The notes beneath the pieces were generated by a model that searched no databases, was not told where the DNA came from, and was given only the letters and a program-made list of their open reading frames with translations. A stretch of 64,000 nt of DNA from JADJLQ01 sp964405735 (lineage in GTDB: Bacteria; Bacteroidota; Bacteroidia; Chitinophagales; Saprospiraceae), in contig CAYOPD010000008.1 in assembly GCA_964405735.1 (NCBI GenBank), positions 6,261 through 70,260 on the forward strand. Direction: 5' to 3'. Both the position numbers and the translations under genes were made by a program. The first letter of the stretch is position 1; the number at the start of each line of letters is the position of its first letter. This document shows positions 34,320 to 42,542 of the stretch, one piece after another.

Positions 34320-35597
34320 CTATTTTCCGAAATCTACAACGGTTTTTCCTTCCCCTTTCGTCAAATGGATTTCCTTTGACATGCCGCGGACCGTCACCTT
34401 GTATTTTCCATAAAAGGCCGGTACGGAAAATGCGCCATCCTTTCCGGCCGTCCCGGATTCTTTGGTCCACCATTCTTTATAGATCAAATCCTGGTAGGCT
34501 TCAGCTGACGGTGTGGGTGACCAGTCGCGTTTATACAGGGAAGAGACGGGAATCCAATTGGCTCCGGCCCAGAACCCCCACATCAGGATCCCTTCGACCG
34601 CAGGATGGGCAAAACAGATTTTGTAATAATCAACCAGTTCCCTGGCCCTCAGGGCCTCTTCATCCGGTGTCATTGTCGTGATTTTTTCCACATGGTATTT
34701 CGAGCGCTGACCGGGCATGTTAAACTCAGTGATCCGGACCGGCAGGCTGAATAATCCAAGGGAATCGAGAGCGCTTTTGAGTTGATTCCGGTCGAACGTA
34801 TCCGTATGCAGATGCCCCTGAACGCCGATCCCGGCAATGGGAACGCCCTGTGCCAGTAATTTCCGGATTTGAGCCATGTATTCCGCTAGTTTATTTCCTG
34901 TGAGGATGTCGTAATCATTCAAATATAGTTTTGCCTCCGGATCGCCCTGATGGGCCCAATGAGCCATGAGCCCGGTGATCCCGGGTCCAAGGCGGTCTTC
35001 ATAATAATTGCCGTGTACCATCTCGTTGTTCAGGTCGTATTCGGCAAATTGGCCCTTGTACTTCTTTGTGATGGTTTCGGCCCGGTTTTGAAGGGTCTGC
35101 CGGAGTTCGTCATCGGTCAGTTCCTTTACCCAGGGCTGTACAAACCGTGGAATTCCCCAAAACAGATTGTGTGCCCGGAGGGGGATCTGATGTTTTTTGG
35201 CCCAGTTTAGAATGCCATCAACAATGGCGTAATTGACTTCTCCCTTCCGAGGCTCCATGTTTCCCCATTTCACGGCATTTTCCGTGACTGCCGAATTGAA
35301 GTTTTTGAGAAAATTTTCTTCGTATTGTTTCCGGTCATTTTCCGGCATAGAACCGCTGACAAAACCATTGCTGATGGCGCAGCCAAACCAGAATTCATGG
35401 CTCAGTTGTTCCACCATGACCGCGTCTCCCGGTTTGGCCCGGACAGTCAAAACCCCTTTCCTGTAGCGGGCAATGTCATCCGAGATGCCGGGATACTGGG
35501 CTCGTGCCGAAGGAGGCCAGGTCAACAAAGCTATCGTAAAAAAAGCCAGGCCCAAAGAAAGCTGGAGATAAGAGTTTAAATAAGAAAAATTGAACAT
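34320..35597 (-). CDS. GH10 endo-1,4-beta-xylanase
   Basis: 425 aa with N-terminal signal peptide (cleavage near SARAQ, residue 34). GH10 barrel: WGNMEPRKGEVNY, RAHNLFWG, acid/base E192 (YDLNNEMVHG), and nucleophile E291 (RITEFNMPG), both in the family's canonical settings. A late WGFWAGANWIP matches the conserved Trp-rich strand end. The last ~40 residues form a small beta tail. It hydrolyses xylan backbones in the periplasm or outside. It lies 15 bp after a small unknown gene and upstream of the DinB gene. Confidence 0.95.
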   Translation of the reverse strand: MFNFSYLNSYLQLSLGLAFFTIALLTWPPSARAQYPGISDDIARYRKGVLTVRAKPGDAVMVEQLSHEFWFGCAISNGFVSGSMPENDRKQYEENFLKNFNSAVTENAVKWGNMEPRKGEVNYAIVDGILNWAKKHQIPLRAHNLFWGIPRFVQPWVKELTDDELRQTLQNRAETITKKYKGQFAEYDLNNEMVHGNYYEDRLGPGITGLMAHWAHQGDPEAKLYLNDYDILTGNKLAEYMAQIRKLLAQGVPIAGIGVQGHLHTDTFDRNQLKSALDSLGLFSLPVRITEFNMPGQRSKYHVEKITTMTPDEEALRARELVDYYKICFAHPAVEGILMWGFWAGANWIPVSSLYKRDWSPTPSAEAYQDLIYKEWWTKESGTAGKDGAFSVPAFYGKYKVTVRGMSKEIHLTKGEGKTVVDFGK

Positions 35598-35612
35598 GGG
35601 TATTTAAATTTA

Positions 35613-35951
35613 TTACAAATCAGCAATGCTTGACATTCTCAAAATGACAGCATGCGCTTCATCGGAAAAAGGAAGGAGTTCCTCCTGAGTAATGATTTGA
35701 TCAATAACCAGGCCGGCCACACAGGACAAATAATGCGATCCGGTGATGCCATTATATCTTCGGCCAATGTGTTTGTCAAATTTTTGGATCATGCGATAAA
35801 GAGCATGGTAAGTTTCCTTGACCTCTTTATTCCTGCCTTTCCAGCCACACAATATCGATTCAGCTTTTTCTAATCCCGTGGTAAATTCCCCCTGAAGTCC
35901 CGTCTCAATAAGGTCCCGGCAGATTTTTTTATCTTTTTTGGACAATTCCAT
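35613..35951 (-). CDS. Small helical protein of unknown function
   Basis: 112 aa, all-helical prediction, no signal or membrane helix. Acidic/basic pattern LSKKDKKICRDLIETGLQGEF and HYLSCVAGLVIDQIITQEELL. I do not recognise it. It ends 15 bp before the xylanase start and starts 36 bp after the carbonic anhydrase stop, so it is probably part of the same transcript. Confidence 0.75.
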   Translation of the reverse strand: MELSKKDKKICRDLIETGLQGEFTTGLEKAESILCGWKGRNKEVKETYHALYRMIQKFDKHIGRRYNGITGSHYLSCVAGLVIDQIITQEELLPFSDEAHAVILRMSSIADL

Positions 35952-35987
35952 AAGGAGTCTGTTTTCTGAAATGAATTAAATTAAATA

Positions 35988-36761
35988 CTACTCATCAAAA
36001 CTATAAATCTTTCTGCCGTTCAGATCCTGGATCTGTCGGGAATTGTTTTTCAACAGGGCCTGTAACTGGTTAATCTGGCCTGCAGACGCCGTAATTGTCT
36101 TTTTCAATACATACCAGTGCACGACTTCCGAACACGGAGGAGTGGTAAGCGATCCGCTGTAGTGAAAATAACTTTTGTCCACCGGCAGCAGTTCTTCCAA
36201 CTCGATTTCTGAAGGATCGGCATAAGTCCCCTCTTCATGAGGGAAGTGGGATAAATATTCAGTAAACAATGAATTTGACGCTCCTTCCGCAAAAAATACG
36301 CCCAACACTGCATAATCCGAATCCGATGCTTTGTGTACAAAATGAGCCTCCAGCGGGTATTTTTTCCCATCTACCTGGTGTTCGCTTTGGGCATGATAAT
36401 GAAACTGCAACAGTTCATATTGGGTCCCTCCGATGGTCAATTTACTGCCAGGCTCACAGACAAATTCGATGGTATGTCCGTTGTTTTCTATTTCGGCCGG
36501 GGTGGTGGAATAACTGAAAGTTAATTTTGAAAGGGCGGATTTCGTCATTGCTCCTGAAATATTTACCGGCGATTGGCTCATTCCGCTGCAGGCACTGTAG
36601 CCCGTACACAGATCGACCCAATGATCCTGACCGCTCGAGGTCATGTGGTAGGTCCAATGGATATTCGTGCATTCGGTGGGAATGACGGCGCTGTCGTATA
36701 CACAACTTGAGATGAAGAAGAAAAGGACCGATATGCCCCCAAAGGGATTTAGCTTTTTCAT
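35988..36761 (-). CDS. Alpha-class carbonic anhydrase lipoprotein
   Basis: 257 aa counting from the ATG at 36761; this start gives a lipobox FISSC (Cys20). Alpha-carbonic anhydrase motifs: MSQSPVNIS, the zinc ligands H121 and H123 (LLQFHYHAQSEH) and H140 (LEAHFVH), and SGSLTTPPCSE near the Thr gatekeeper. Catalyses reversible CO2 hydration at the cell envelope. The family is normally soluble periplasmic; the lipid anchor is notable but not unique. Confidence 0.95.
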   Translation of the reverse strand: MKKLNPFGGISVLFFFISSCVYDSAVIPTECTNIHWTYHMTSSGQDHWVDLCTGYSACSGMSQSPVNISGAMTKSALSKLTFSYSTTPAEIENNGHTIEFVCEPGSKLTIGGTQYELLQFHYHAQSEHQVDGKKYPLEAHFVHKASDSDYAVLGVFFAEGASNSLFTEYLSHFPHEEGTYADPSEIELEELLPVDKSYFHYSGSLTTPPCSEVVHWYVLKKTITASAGQINQLQALLKNNSRQIQDLNGRKIYSFDE

Positions 36762-36825
36762 CCGGGATAAAAAAGATAAGGATTTTTGTTGAACCAATTC
36801 AGGTCATCACGGATTTATTATGGCC

Positions 36826-37230
36826 TTATAAAATTTGATTAAACTCCAGTCGTTCCCCATCCGGGCCGAGAATGTTGAAATAACGGCAGCCGTTTTTCCA
36901 AAAGGGTAAAAATACAGGACCCTCTTCTATGGGATTAAACCCCTGGTTTTTAATGTATGTAAAAGCCAGATCAATATCCTGTACGTCAAAGGCAAGATGG
37001 TCGACATGCCCGTCCTTTCTGCTTTTGATTGAATCTAAAAAACGAGCGGGAAACCGATACAATTCAATCAGTATCTCCCCCTGTTTCATCATGACGCAGT
37101 TGCCGCGTTCACCTTGATATTCAAAAGGGGATTCCATTACCGTTTCAAATCCAAGTCGCCGGTAAAAGGGGACGGACCTTTCCAGGTCGATGACGGGTAT
37201 GCCGATGTGCTGGATTTTATTAAGTTGCAT
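36826..37230 (-). CDS. VOC-family (glyoxalase-like) protein
   Basis: 134 aa from the ATG at 37230; an in-frame ATG 36 nt upstream would extend into a 15-bp hairpin stem. Two beta-alpha-beta-beta-beta units typical of the VOC fold: IQHIGIPVIDLERSVPFYRRLGF and HVDHLAFDVQDIDLAF, with GPDGERLEFNQ at the end. Metal-ligand candidates H and E are present. Function: glyoxalase/dioxygenase-like; unknown substrate. Just upstream is the GH106 stop. Confidence 0.93.
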   Translation of the reverse strand: MQLNKIQHIGIPVIDLERSVPFYRRLGFETVMESPFEYQGERGNCVMMKQGEILIELYRFPARFLDSIKSRKDGHVDHLAFDVQDIDLAFTYIKNQGFNPIEEGPVFLPFWKNGCRYFNILGPDGERLEFNQIL

Positions 37231-37242
37231 ATTTAAAATTAG

Positions 37243-37275
37243 AGTGAAGGGGTGACTCCGAGTCACCCCTTCACT
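37243..37275. terminator. 15-bp perfect hairpin overlapping the GH106 stop
   Basis: Arms AGTGAAGGGGTGACT (37243-37257) and AGTCACCCCTTCACT (37261-37275) pair perfectly around a CCG loop. On the minus strand it begins within the last codons of the rhamnosidase gene and is followed by CTAATTTTAAAT, a partial T-run, so it could end that transcript just before the VOC start (37230). It may also be a REP-like element. Confidence 0.6.
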
Positions 37276-40117
37276 TCACAGGTTTTAAGGTCACCGGCCC
37301 CAAAAGCCCCGAAGGTCGAGGATCCCAGTGGCTTGCGGTAAATAGTCCGTCGGATCCGCGATTTTCAGCTAAACGCGCCGGAAAATTGATATTATAAAAC
37401 TTTTTCCAGGGTACTCCCCTTTTGTCCAAATCTATAATCCGGTTTGCCATGCTGTTAGTAACCAGGATTTCCAGGGTATTCGATTTTTTAAGGAGGGAAA
37501 CGGGGATGACGACCTGGTTTACCGGCCCAAGCACAGTCGCAAGCGTGTTGCCATTTAGTTTTATTTCTGCGGATTCGTTAACGGTACCCAGGTCAAGCAG
37601 GTAATGGTCGTGCCGTTTAGAGGGCGATTTGAATTCAGTAGAATAGGAAGCCGTTCCGGAAAAGGCATTCATGCCCGTAAGCGGGAGTTTAGTCCAGTCT
37701 TGCAGCTGATCGATACGAATCGCTTCCGGAAGCACAGGCCCTCCTGAAATAAATTTGAGGTCCCAGCCCGCATCCAGGTCAATGGCCTCTCCGGCCGGTT
37801 CAAAAAAGGGAAAAGAGGGGCCTTCGATTTTTTGATCGGTCGTTTCGAGGATCAGGGTTTCCCCTGGACGCAGGGTAATCCAAGCCTCCAATCCGGAAAC
37901 GGATTTTCTCCACCGCGCCAGTCCGGATTGGTTTTTCATTGGATCAAACAGGATTACGGAAGCGGCGGAGGCGTTGAGGGCCAACCAGTCTTTGATTTCA
38001 TTTTCACTGTCGTTTTTTATAAAATAATAATGCCCGTTGGTTGTTTTTCGCCGGATGCAGGAAAGTCCTTTTTGATAAAGCGCGCCTTCTGATCTTATCT
38101 CAGCGGCGTCAAGCAGAGCCTGGAGCTCCGGTCCTTTATAAACCCGTCCGAGCCCATGATCCATATACAGCAGTCCTGCCAGGTTGTTTTTTAATTGCAA
38201 CCTGTTCACCAGGGAATCCAAACGCCTTTTATTTTCCTCATATTGATAAAATCCCGGGACATTGGTTGGATATGCATGAAAAAGGATTTTGGCCCCCTGC
38301 AAGATCAGGCTGTCGATTTTAAGAAGGGTTTGAACGGGAAGGTATTCCGCGCCGCTGATGACCAGGGTTTGGTAATCGCCTCCCGGAGCCCTTAATTTAC
38401 CCCTTACGCATTGAAGGGATTGAATCTGACGGTCACTGATCAGGTCCCAGGCATAACCGGAATGGATCAATTCTTCCGCAGTGGATTTAAAAATGCTGCC
38501 ATCAAAACCCTGCATGCCATCAAAATGATTCAATAAGGCATTGCCTGCCTGCTGGTTGCGGTCCGCAAAAGGAAAATACAAAAGCATGTCCTGGTCAGGC
38601 TTTCCTTTTTGCAGGAATCCCTGGCAACGGCTTACGTAATCATTGAGAATTTTAAAATCTTTCCAGGCCGGATTTGCAGGAGTAAGATGTACGGCGGCAT
38701 AAAACAACCAGCCGGGCCAGCTTTCATCCGGGGGGGAATAATTGGTACCATGGTATACCAGATGATTGACCCCGCCTAGAAAATATTGATCCACCAATTC
38801 ACGGATATCAGCGAGGGAGGATATAAAATGTTCATTGAGCCAGGTAGCCGCTTCTGCGGAGGCCAGCGGTTTTCCCATGACATGGGCGGCAGAAGTGGCA
38901 AACTTAAAACGGGTGAGATCGGTGCCTTCGGTTTCAGGAATGTCAACGACTCCATAAAGGTCAAGGATATTGGCGGGTGAGCCATGGCTCTGGTTCCGGA
39001 TCAGTTTATTTTTTGTATGGCCCCAGCGGGTCCAGGTTTGGGTGAATTTTTCGAGGACGAGTTCTGAAACCGTTTCACGGTAATCGTATAAAATCCGGGC
39101 ACTTTTTTCATCCGGAGTTTCTGAAAATAAGGAAGGAAGATGAGCTTTAAGATCATAACCCCGCCGGGATTCAAATTCTTCAAAAAGCCGCGGCGTCCAA
39201 TCGCTCTGGCCACGGGCATCGTCTACTTCATAACTGTCATTAAAAAACCCCCTAAGGCCCGAAAGGTCTTTATTTTCAAAGGCGCGGTCAAAAAAAGAGA
39301 GGTAATCCCGGACGGCCTCTTCATCAAAATGATCGATCACATTGCCTTCTCCGCCTGGCGCGGCCCTTTCCACCATTTTGCCATGCATGCCCTGGAATAA
39401 AGCATAGAGTGACCAGGTACCGGCAGGAGCAGTCCATTCCAACACACCTTGATTTACTTTTTGGGTCAGGTCAATCGTAAGGCCCTGTTCTTCAATGGCA
39501 ATCAAAACAAGGAGAGGCAGCGTGACCGGATACCTGACCTGGTCAATGGCCAGGGCCTGGAGGTCTTCATTGTCGGTGATGGGATAAAGTACATCTGCTA
39601 CTGAAAGTCGTTCTCCATTGGCTGTTCGCACAAAACCTTCCTGGAAGTATTGGATGATATCTTTCAGAGACTGCCCTTCACGAAGTTGGTACTTTTTATG
39701 CGCCAGGTATTTACACGCATGGCTTTCATCAATCCAGGGACCGCCGAAAGGCCAGCCGGTGCCCGTGGCCATGTCGATGCCCAAGCCCAGTATTTTTGCT
39801 TCTCTCAAAACAAAATCAAACATCTCCATCCAGCGCGGCGAGAGATAATCAATAAACCGGCCTTCATGACCCTGTACCCCATAAATTGGTGTGATTTCCA
39901 GGCCCCCCAAGCCGGCTTCCCGATATTGTTTCATCGAGACCCGGAGACCCGCCGTATCCACCGCACTGCCCTGCCACCACCAGCGGGTCCATGGCCGGGT
40001 ATCCTGGTGGATTTCAGGCCATTGGATCTGGGTTTTTACGATAAAAGGAAAACAAATGCCAAAGAGGGTGAATAACAGGCTTCCGATGCTTCTGTTGGAA
40101 TTTTGTTTGGACGGCAT
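37271..40117 (-). CDS. GH106-type alpha-L-rhamnosidase
   Basis: 948 aa counting from the ATG at 40117, which opens a signal peptide (MPSKQNSNRSIGSLLFTLFGICFPF). GH106 hallmarks near the N-terminus: RPWTRWWWQGSAVD, YREAGLGGLEITPIYGVQG, LSPRWMEMFDF and GIDMATGTGWPFGGPW. A C-terminal galactose-binding-like beta-sandwich (SAEIKLNGNTLATVLG, ANRIIDLDKRGVPWKKF) is typical. It removes terminal alpha-L-rhamnose from plant glycans such as rhamnogalacturonan side chains. The nearest neighbours are a VOC protein and a phosphatase, with no SusCD partner. Confidence 0.93.
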   Translation of the reverse strand: MPSKQNSNRSIGSLLFTLFGICFPFIVKTQIQWPEIHQDTRPWTRWWWQGSAVDTAGLRVSMKQYREAGLGGLEITPIYGVQGHEGRFIDYLSPRWMEMFDFVLREAKILGLGIDMATGTGWPFGGPWIDESHACKYLAHKKYQLREGQSLKDIIQYFQEGFVRTANGERLSVADVLYPITDNEDLQALAIDQVRYPVTLPLLVLIAIEEQGLTIDLTQKVNQGVLEWTAPAGTWSLYALFQGMHGKMVERAAPGGEGNVIDHFDEEAVRDYLSFFDRAFENKDLSGLRGFFNDSYEVDDARGQSDWTPRLFEEFESRRGYDLKAHLPSLFSETPDEKSARILYDYRETVSELVLEKFTQTWTRWGHTKNKLIRNQSHGSPANILDLYGVVDIPETEGTDLTRFKFATSAAHVMGKPLASAEAATWLNEHFISSLADIRELVDQYFLGGVNHLVYHGTNYSPPDESWPGWLFYAAVHLTPANPAWKDFKILNDYVSRCQGFLQKGKPDQDMLLYFPFADRNQQAGNALLNHFDGMQGFDGSIFKSTAEELIHSGYAWDLISDRQIQSLQCVRGKLRAPGGDYQTLVISGAEYLPVQTLLKIDSLILQGAKILFHAYPTNVPGFYQYEENKRRLDSLVNRLQLKNNLAGLLYMDHGLGRVYKGPELQALLDAAEIRSEGALYQKGLSCIRRKTTNGHYYFIKNDSENEIKDWLALNASAASVILFDPMKNQSGLARWRKSVSGLEAWITLRPGETLILETTDQKIEGPSFPFFEPAGEAIDLDAGWDLKFISGGPVLPEAIRIDQLQDWTKLPLTGMNAFSGTASYSTEFKSPSKRHDHYLLDLGTVNESAEIKLNGNTLATVLGPVNQVVIPVSLLKKSNTLEILVTNSMANRIIDLDKRGVPWKKFYNINFPARLAENRGSDGLFTASHWDPRPSGLLGPVTLKPVK

Positions 40118-40201
40118 GACAGATGCCAATATACCGCAAATTCAAGTTTTTAGGCAAGCACAGGGCGTAATAGGTTCATACAGTTTTAAAACCGTGTGAC
40201 T

Positions 40202-41299
40202 CTATTTTATCAAAAACTTTTCTCCCTTGCTGTTGACCCGGTAAAACTTGCCTCCTTCCACCAGCATGGCTTCGGAATTGCCCCCGGCATGATATACATC
40301 GGTATTGAATACCCTGCCATTGTACAGGACACTGATGGTATCCGCCACCACGGTATGCCCGGTAGCGATGTATTTTACACCAAAGACGTTAAGGGTGGTA
40401 TCGACCTGGCCGCTCGTTGCGGGGGCTTTTTTGGAATAATAGCCCCTGTACCAGAAGGGCCCAAGGTCGCTGAAAAGGATCTCGGTCCAGATGTCCGGAT
40501 AATTGTAAGTGGTATCGGGGTAAAAAGGCCTGGCCAGTTCATTGATCGCCGGTGCAGTTACATTCATATAATTCACCGGGGTGGAAATTCCGCCATGTAC
40601 GAAAAGGATATCGCCGATCCGTTGAGCAACATTTTTGGTGCGCAGCCAGCGGCCCAGCTCGGTATTGTCCCAATAAAAGGAGATATAGGGCACATTCATC
40701 ATTTTGGCATGTTCCATATAACGCGGGTGTACATAACGGAAATCCCCGTTCATATTCATGATCTCGTGGTTGCCCAGCACAAAATGTACATACCCCTTGG
40801 CTTCCTTTGCTTTTTCCTCCAGGGCATACATGAGCCAGAGGACTTCATTCTGCTGGCTGCCCCGGTCAAAAAAATCACCGGTAAAAACCACTTCGCCCCT
40901 GCCATAGGTCCAGTTGAAATCCTGGTCAATGACCCCGTTGACCTGGAGCAGGGTCCGGAAGGCTTTGAAATTGGCTTCGATATCGGAGATGGCCAGCAAC
41001 TTGACGGGTTTGGCAAACTCTGATTTTTCATTGGCGAGCCTGTTTTTGAGTTTGACGGTAAAATACTTTCCCGGTTCGTCCGTGGCCACCCGCAATTCGA
41101 TATTTTTTTTCTGGGAGGCGGGAAAACTGTCCGTGGTCACCGATTTGATCCCCCCCTCCTGGTGGATATACTGGACATAAATCAGGTCGTTTTTATAAAC
41201 AACATAAGGTCCGTCGATCTGGATTTTTTCAACCAGCCTGTTGTCCTGAAACAAACCGGATAAGAAAGGGGCCAGTAAAAGGAAATAAAACACATTCAT
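40202..41299 (-). CDS. Calcineurin-like metallophosphoesterase (SLP type), exported
   Basis: 365 aa with N-terminal hydrophobic signal (MNVFYFLLLAPFLSGLF). Metallophosphatase motifs: AISDIEANFKAFRTLL, VVFTGDFFDRGSQQNEVLW, LGNHEIMNMNGDFRYV and late HGGISTPVNYM / TGHTVVA. The pattern resembles Shewanella-like protein phosphatases. Binuclear metal, periplasmic, substrate likely phosphoester or phosphoprotein. Confidence 0.92.
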   Translation of the reverse strand: MNVFYFLLLAPFLSGLFQDNRLVEKIQIDGPYVVYKNDLIYVQYIHQEGGIKSVTTDSFPASQKKNIELRVATDEPGKYFTVKLKNRLANEKSEFAKPVKLLAISDIEANFKAFRTLLQVNGVIDQDFNWTYGRGEVVFTGDFFDRGSQQNEVLWLMYALEEKAKEAKGYVHFVLGNHEIMNMNGDFRYVHPRYMEHAKMMNVPYISFYWDNTELGRWLRTKNVAQRIGDILFVHGGISTPVNYMNVTAPAINELARPFYPDTTYNYPDIWTEILFSDLGPFWYRGYYSKKAPATSGQVDTTLNVFGVKYIATGHTVVADTISVLYNGRVFNTDVYHAGGNSEAMLVEGGKFYRVNSKGEKFLIK

Positions 41300-41303
41300 T
41301 CAA

Positions 41304-41311
41304 CAAAGGTA
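41304..41311 (-). promoter_or_regulatory. Possible -7 box (TACCTTTG on the minus strand)
   Basis: TACCTTTG matches TAnnTTTG four bases before the phosphatase ATG. No TTG at the expected spacing upstream. If real it would give a near-leaderless mRNA. Low confidence. Confidence 0.25.
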
Positions 41312-41417
41312 TTTGATAAAATTAAGACGCTGGCCGTTCACGCAGGGTTCATAAGAAATCCTTAAAATAAAGATAAGAGGATTTATGATTTAGGATCCTT
41401 TTCAAGTGGTTGAGGCG

Positions 41418-42428
41418 TTACAGCTCCACCATGGCCTTCATCACCTTGTTGCCGGGATCATAAAGTGTTTCAAACCGGTTCGCCACTTCGCCGAAGGCAA
41501 TGCGATGGCTGATGAGAGGATCAACGGTAATGTATTTATTAATTATAAGATCCCGGACATAAACAAAATCCTCCCGGGTGGCATTCCGGCTGCTTTTTAA
41601 GGTAGTTTCCCGTTTATGAAATTCAGGATGGGAAAAATGAAAGGCCTCTTTTTGAAGGCCCACCAGTATATATTGTCCTCCATGGGCCAGGAACTGAAGC
41701 CCGGATTCAATAGCCTGTAAACTGCCCGTCGCGTCGATGACCACCGGGACCATGTCCTCATTGGTCCAGTTTCGAACTTCCCCCAAAAAAGCAGCAGGAT
41801 CCTGATTCAGGAAGGGCCGGATGGTATAAAAATTTGAAGCGAAGGACAGCCGGTCAGCGTTTATATCTGCTAAACCAACTTCCGCACCAGCTTGAAGGGC
41901 CATTATGGCCGTGCAAATACCAATCGGCCCCGCACCAAAGATCAATACCTGTTTTCCTTTAATATTTTCCGCTCTTCGAATGGCATGGGCCGCTATGGAC
42001 ATCGGCTCTATCAGGGCGAGTTCATCTTCGTTCAAACCCATTCCGGGCATGATCAGGGAAGAAGGGATGGAATAATATTCTGCCATGGCTCCATCCAGGT
42101 GAACCCCACAGACCTTTAACCGGCTGCAACAATTTGTCTTACCGGCCCTGCAGGCGATACAGGATCCGCAGGAGATATATGGCAGAAAAGTGCACAAACC
42201 CCCTGGCCCGATATCCGGCGCATCCCCGCTGACATACTCTGCGGCCACCTCGTGCCCGAGAATTCTTGGATATTCAAAATAAGGCTGCTTTCCTTTAAAG
42301 GCATGGAGGTCGGTACCGCAAATCCCGATTTGGCGTATGCGCAGAAGAGAATAACCCGCCCGGAGAACCGGTTCCGGTTGGTCCTGGTATTCAAAGAGGC
42401 CTGGAGAAATGCAGGTGAGTACTTTCAT
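41418..42428 (-). CDS. Zinc-binding alcohol dehydrogenase (polyol/L-gulonate-type)
   Basis: 336 aa medium-chain dehydrogenase. Catalytic zinc set: GICGTDLHAF and RILGHEVAAEYV. Structural zinc: CGSCIACRAGKTNCC. NAD Rossmann: VLIFGAGPIGICTAIMALQAGAEVGLAD. The group oxidises sugar alcohols or aldonates (sorbitol, L-gulonate, galactitol). It starts 5 bp before the second scaffold gap; the GH51 gene on the far side reads the same way, so the enzyme may process arabinose-derived or other released sugars, but the gap prevents a firm operon statement. Confidence 0.93.
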   Translation of the reverse strand: MKVLTCISPGLFEYQDQPEPVLRAGYSLLRIRQIGICGTDLHAFKGKQPYFEYPRILGHEVAAEYVSGDAPDIGPGGLCTFLPYISCGSCIACRAGKTNCCSRLKVCGVHLDGAMAEYYSIPSSLIMPGMGLNEDELALIEPMSIAAHAIRRAENIKGKQVLIFGAGPIGICTAIMALQAGAEVGLADINADRLSFASNFYTIRPFLNQDPAAFLGEVRNWTNEDMVPVVIDATGSLQAIESGLQFLAHGGQYILVGLQKEAFHFSHPEFHKRETTLKSSRNATREDFVYVRDLIINKYITVDPLISHRIAFGEVANRFETLYDPGNKVMKAMVEL

Positions 42429-42433
42429 TGTTT

Positions 42434-42533
42434 NNNNNNNNNNNNNNNNNNNNNNNNNNNNNNNNNNNNNNNNNNNNNNNNNNNNNNNNNNNNNNNNNNN
42501 NNNNNNNNNNNNNNNNNNNNNNNNNNNNNNNNN
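42434..42533. other. Scaffold gap of exactly 100 N
   Basis: Lies between the GH51 stop (42543) and the alcohol dehydrogenase start (42428), both on the minus strand. Unlike the first gap, the flanks show no obvious shared sequence, so real sequence of unknown length is missing here. Confidence 0.9.
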
Positions 42534-42542
42534 CGCGAAACC

